This document shows positions 5,913 to 6,652 of a stretch of 6,652 nucleotides of DNA, one piece after another. The notes under the pieces were generated by a model, which was given only the letters and a program-made list of their open reading frames with translations, was not told the DNA's origin and ran no database searches. The translations under genes were made by a program, and so were the position numbers. Positions within the stretch are counted from its first letter, which is position 1. Each line of letters starts with the position of its first letter. Source of the DNA: Planctomycetaceae bacterium (GTDB lineage Bacteria > Planctomycetota > Planctomycetia > Pirellulales > UBA1268). Location of the stretch: assembly GCA_003509235.1 (NCBI GenBank), contig DONH01000272.1, positions 1 to 6,652 on the forward strand. Direction: 5' to 3'.

Positions 5913-6652
5913 ATGTCTCGAACCATCTTCATGAATGATCGCCTCGTCCCTGAAGAGGACGCTCGCGTCAGCGTTTTTGATCATGGACTACTTTATGGGG
6001 ATGGTGTTTTTGAAGGACTCCGGAGCTATTCAGGCCGGATCTTTCGACTGAATGCGCACCTCGATCGACTGTGGGCGAGTGCCCGAGCAATCTGTCTTGA
6101 GATTCCGATGAGTAAAGACCGCATGGCACAAGCCATACTCGATACGCTCTCAGCAAACAACTTGAAAGACGGCTACATACGACTGATCATCACACGTGGT
6201 GCTGGGACGCTTGGGCTCGACCCCAACAAGTGTAGTCACCCGCAGATTATTGTCATTGCCGATACGATCAGTCTGTATCCAAAAGAATTCTATGAGGATG
6301 GGCTTCGGATCGTTACTGCTGCAACGCAAAGAATTCAAACAGCAGCTCTCTCTCCTCGAATCAAATCCCTGAACTACCTGAATAACATCATGGCTAAGCT
6401 TGAGGGCCTTCAGGCTGGCTGTGTCGAGGCACTTATGCTCAATCACAAGGGAGAAGTCGCTGAATGCACAGGAGATAATATCTTTGTTGTTCGAGGAGAG
6501 CGTCTACTTACACCACCTCCCGATGCGGGCATTCTTGAAGGCATAACCCGCGCAGCTGTCATCGAGTTAGCAGGAAAAGAGAATATCGATTGCCGAGAGG
6601 CCACCCTGACACGACACGATCTGTACACTGCTGAAGAATGTTTTTTGACCGG
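5913..6652 (+). CDS. ilvE: Branched-chain amino-acid aminotransferase (class IV), 3' end cut by window
   Basis: This is a PLP-dependent fold-type IV aminotransferase. Branched-chain members move the amino group between Leu/Ile/Val and 2-oxoglutarate, the last biosynthetic and first degradative step for these amino acids. The window holds 246 codons of a protein that is usually about 285-310 residues, so roughly 40-60 are missing. The N-terminal signature FDHGLLYGDGVFEGLRSYSG (22-41) and the following RIFRLNAHLDRL are typical of the bacterial and archaeal BCAT group. Lys151 in IKSLNYLNN is the expected PLP lysine, and the AECTGDNIF region (183-191) with Glu184 is the conserved pyridine-side segment. 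The PLP phosphate-binding GILEGITR (206-213) is present. D-amino-acid aminotransferase and 4-amino-4-deoxychorismate lyase share the fold. The EGLRSY and SLNYLNN motifs favour BCAT, but substrate choice is not certain. The start ATG at 5913 has a fair Shine-Dalgarno site. It lies 39 bases after the ATPase gene and is probably in the same transcript. Confidence 0.9.
   Translation, partial: MSRTIFMNDRLVPEEDARVSVFDHGLLYGDGVFEGLRSYSGRIFRLNAHLDRLWASARAICLEIPMSKDRMAQAILDTLSANNLKDGYIRLIITRGAGTLGLDPNKCSHPQIIVIADTISLYPKEFYEDGLRIVTAATQRIQTAALSPRIKSLNYLNNIMAKLEGLQAGCVEALMLNHKGEVAECTGDNIFVVRGERLLTPPPDAGILEGITRAAVIELAGKENIDCREATLTRHDLYTAEECFLT

Noticed and set aside
1..6652. A new defence, mobile or biosynthetic system in the window
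   Set aside because: Every sizeable gene belongs to a familiar family. I saw no transposase, integrase, direct-repeat array, tRNA, or toxin-antitoxin pair.

Overview
The window looks like ordinary chromosomal DNA from a Gram-negative-type (two-membrane) bacterium. A secreted enzyme-like protein with a signal peptide and a LolC/LolD-type transporter pair both imply an inner membrane and a periplasm. GC content looks close to half by eye (not counted). Start sites mix clear Shine-Dalgarno sites with starts that have none. Together with the gene order (lysS, LolC-like permease, LolD-like ATPase, branched-chain aminotransferase) and the secreted SMP-30-type protein, this makes me lean towards a marine planctomycete or a relative. 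That placement is an inference, and nothing in the window proves it.

Layout, left to right. Bases 1-83 may hold the last 26 codons of a plus-strand gene that began outside the window. Bases 84-331 are AT-rich and show no gene. A secreted SMP-30/gluconolactonase-family beta-propeller protein is at 332-1375 (+). It converges, across 42 bases, on a small VOC/glyoxalase-fold protein at 1418-1792 (-). A 209-base divergent intergenic region (1793-2001) separates the VOC gene from a plus-strand cluster that runs to the right edge: lysyl-tRNA synthetase (2002-3504), a LolC/E-type ABC permease (3521-5131), a LolD-type ABC ATPase (5124-5873), and a branched-chain amino-acid aminotransferase cut by the window end (5913-6652).

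The last four genes are tightly spaced (16-base gap, 8-base overlap, 39-base gap) and are probably one transcription unit. The permease and ATPase together make a complete exporter core, one membrane subunit plus one ATPase, most likely a lipoprotein-release (LolCDE-like) complex. Because only one permease gene is present, a permease homodimer (LolF-like) is the simplest model. LysRS and the aminotransferase are general translation and metabolic enzymes with no clear functional link to the exporter.

I found no RNA gene, CRISPR array, mobile element or obvious new system. The points most worth a second look are a roughly 120-130-residue insertion in the periplasmic domain of the permease, the cysteine-rich secreted SMP-30 protein, the altered metal-ligand position in the VOC protein, and the mixed-function operon.
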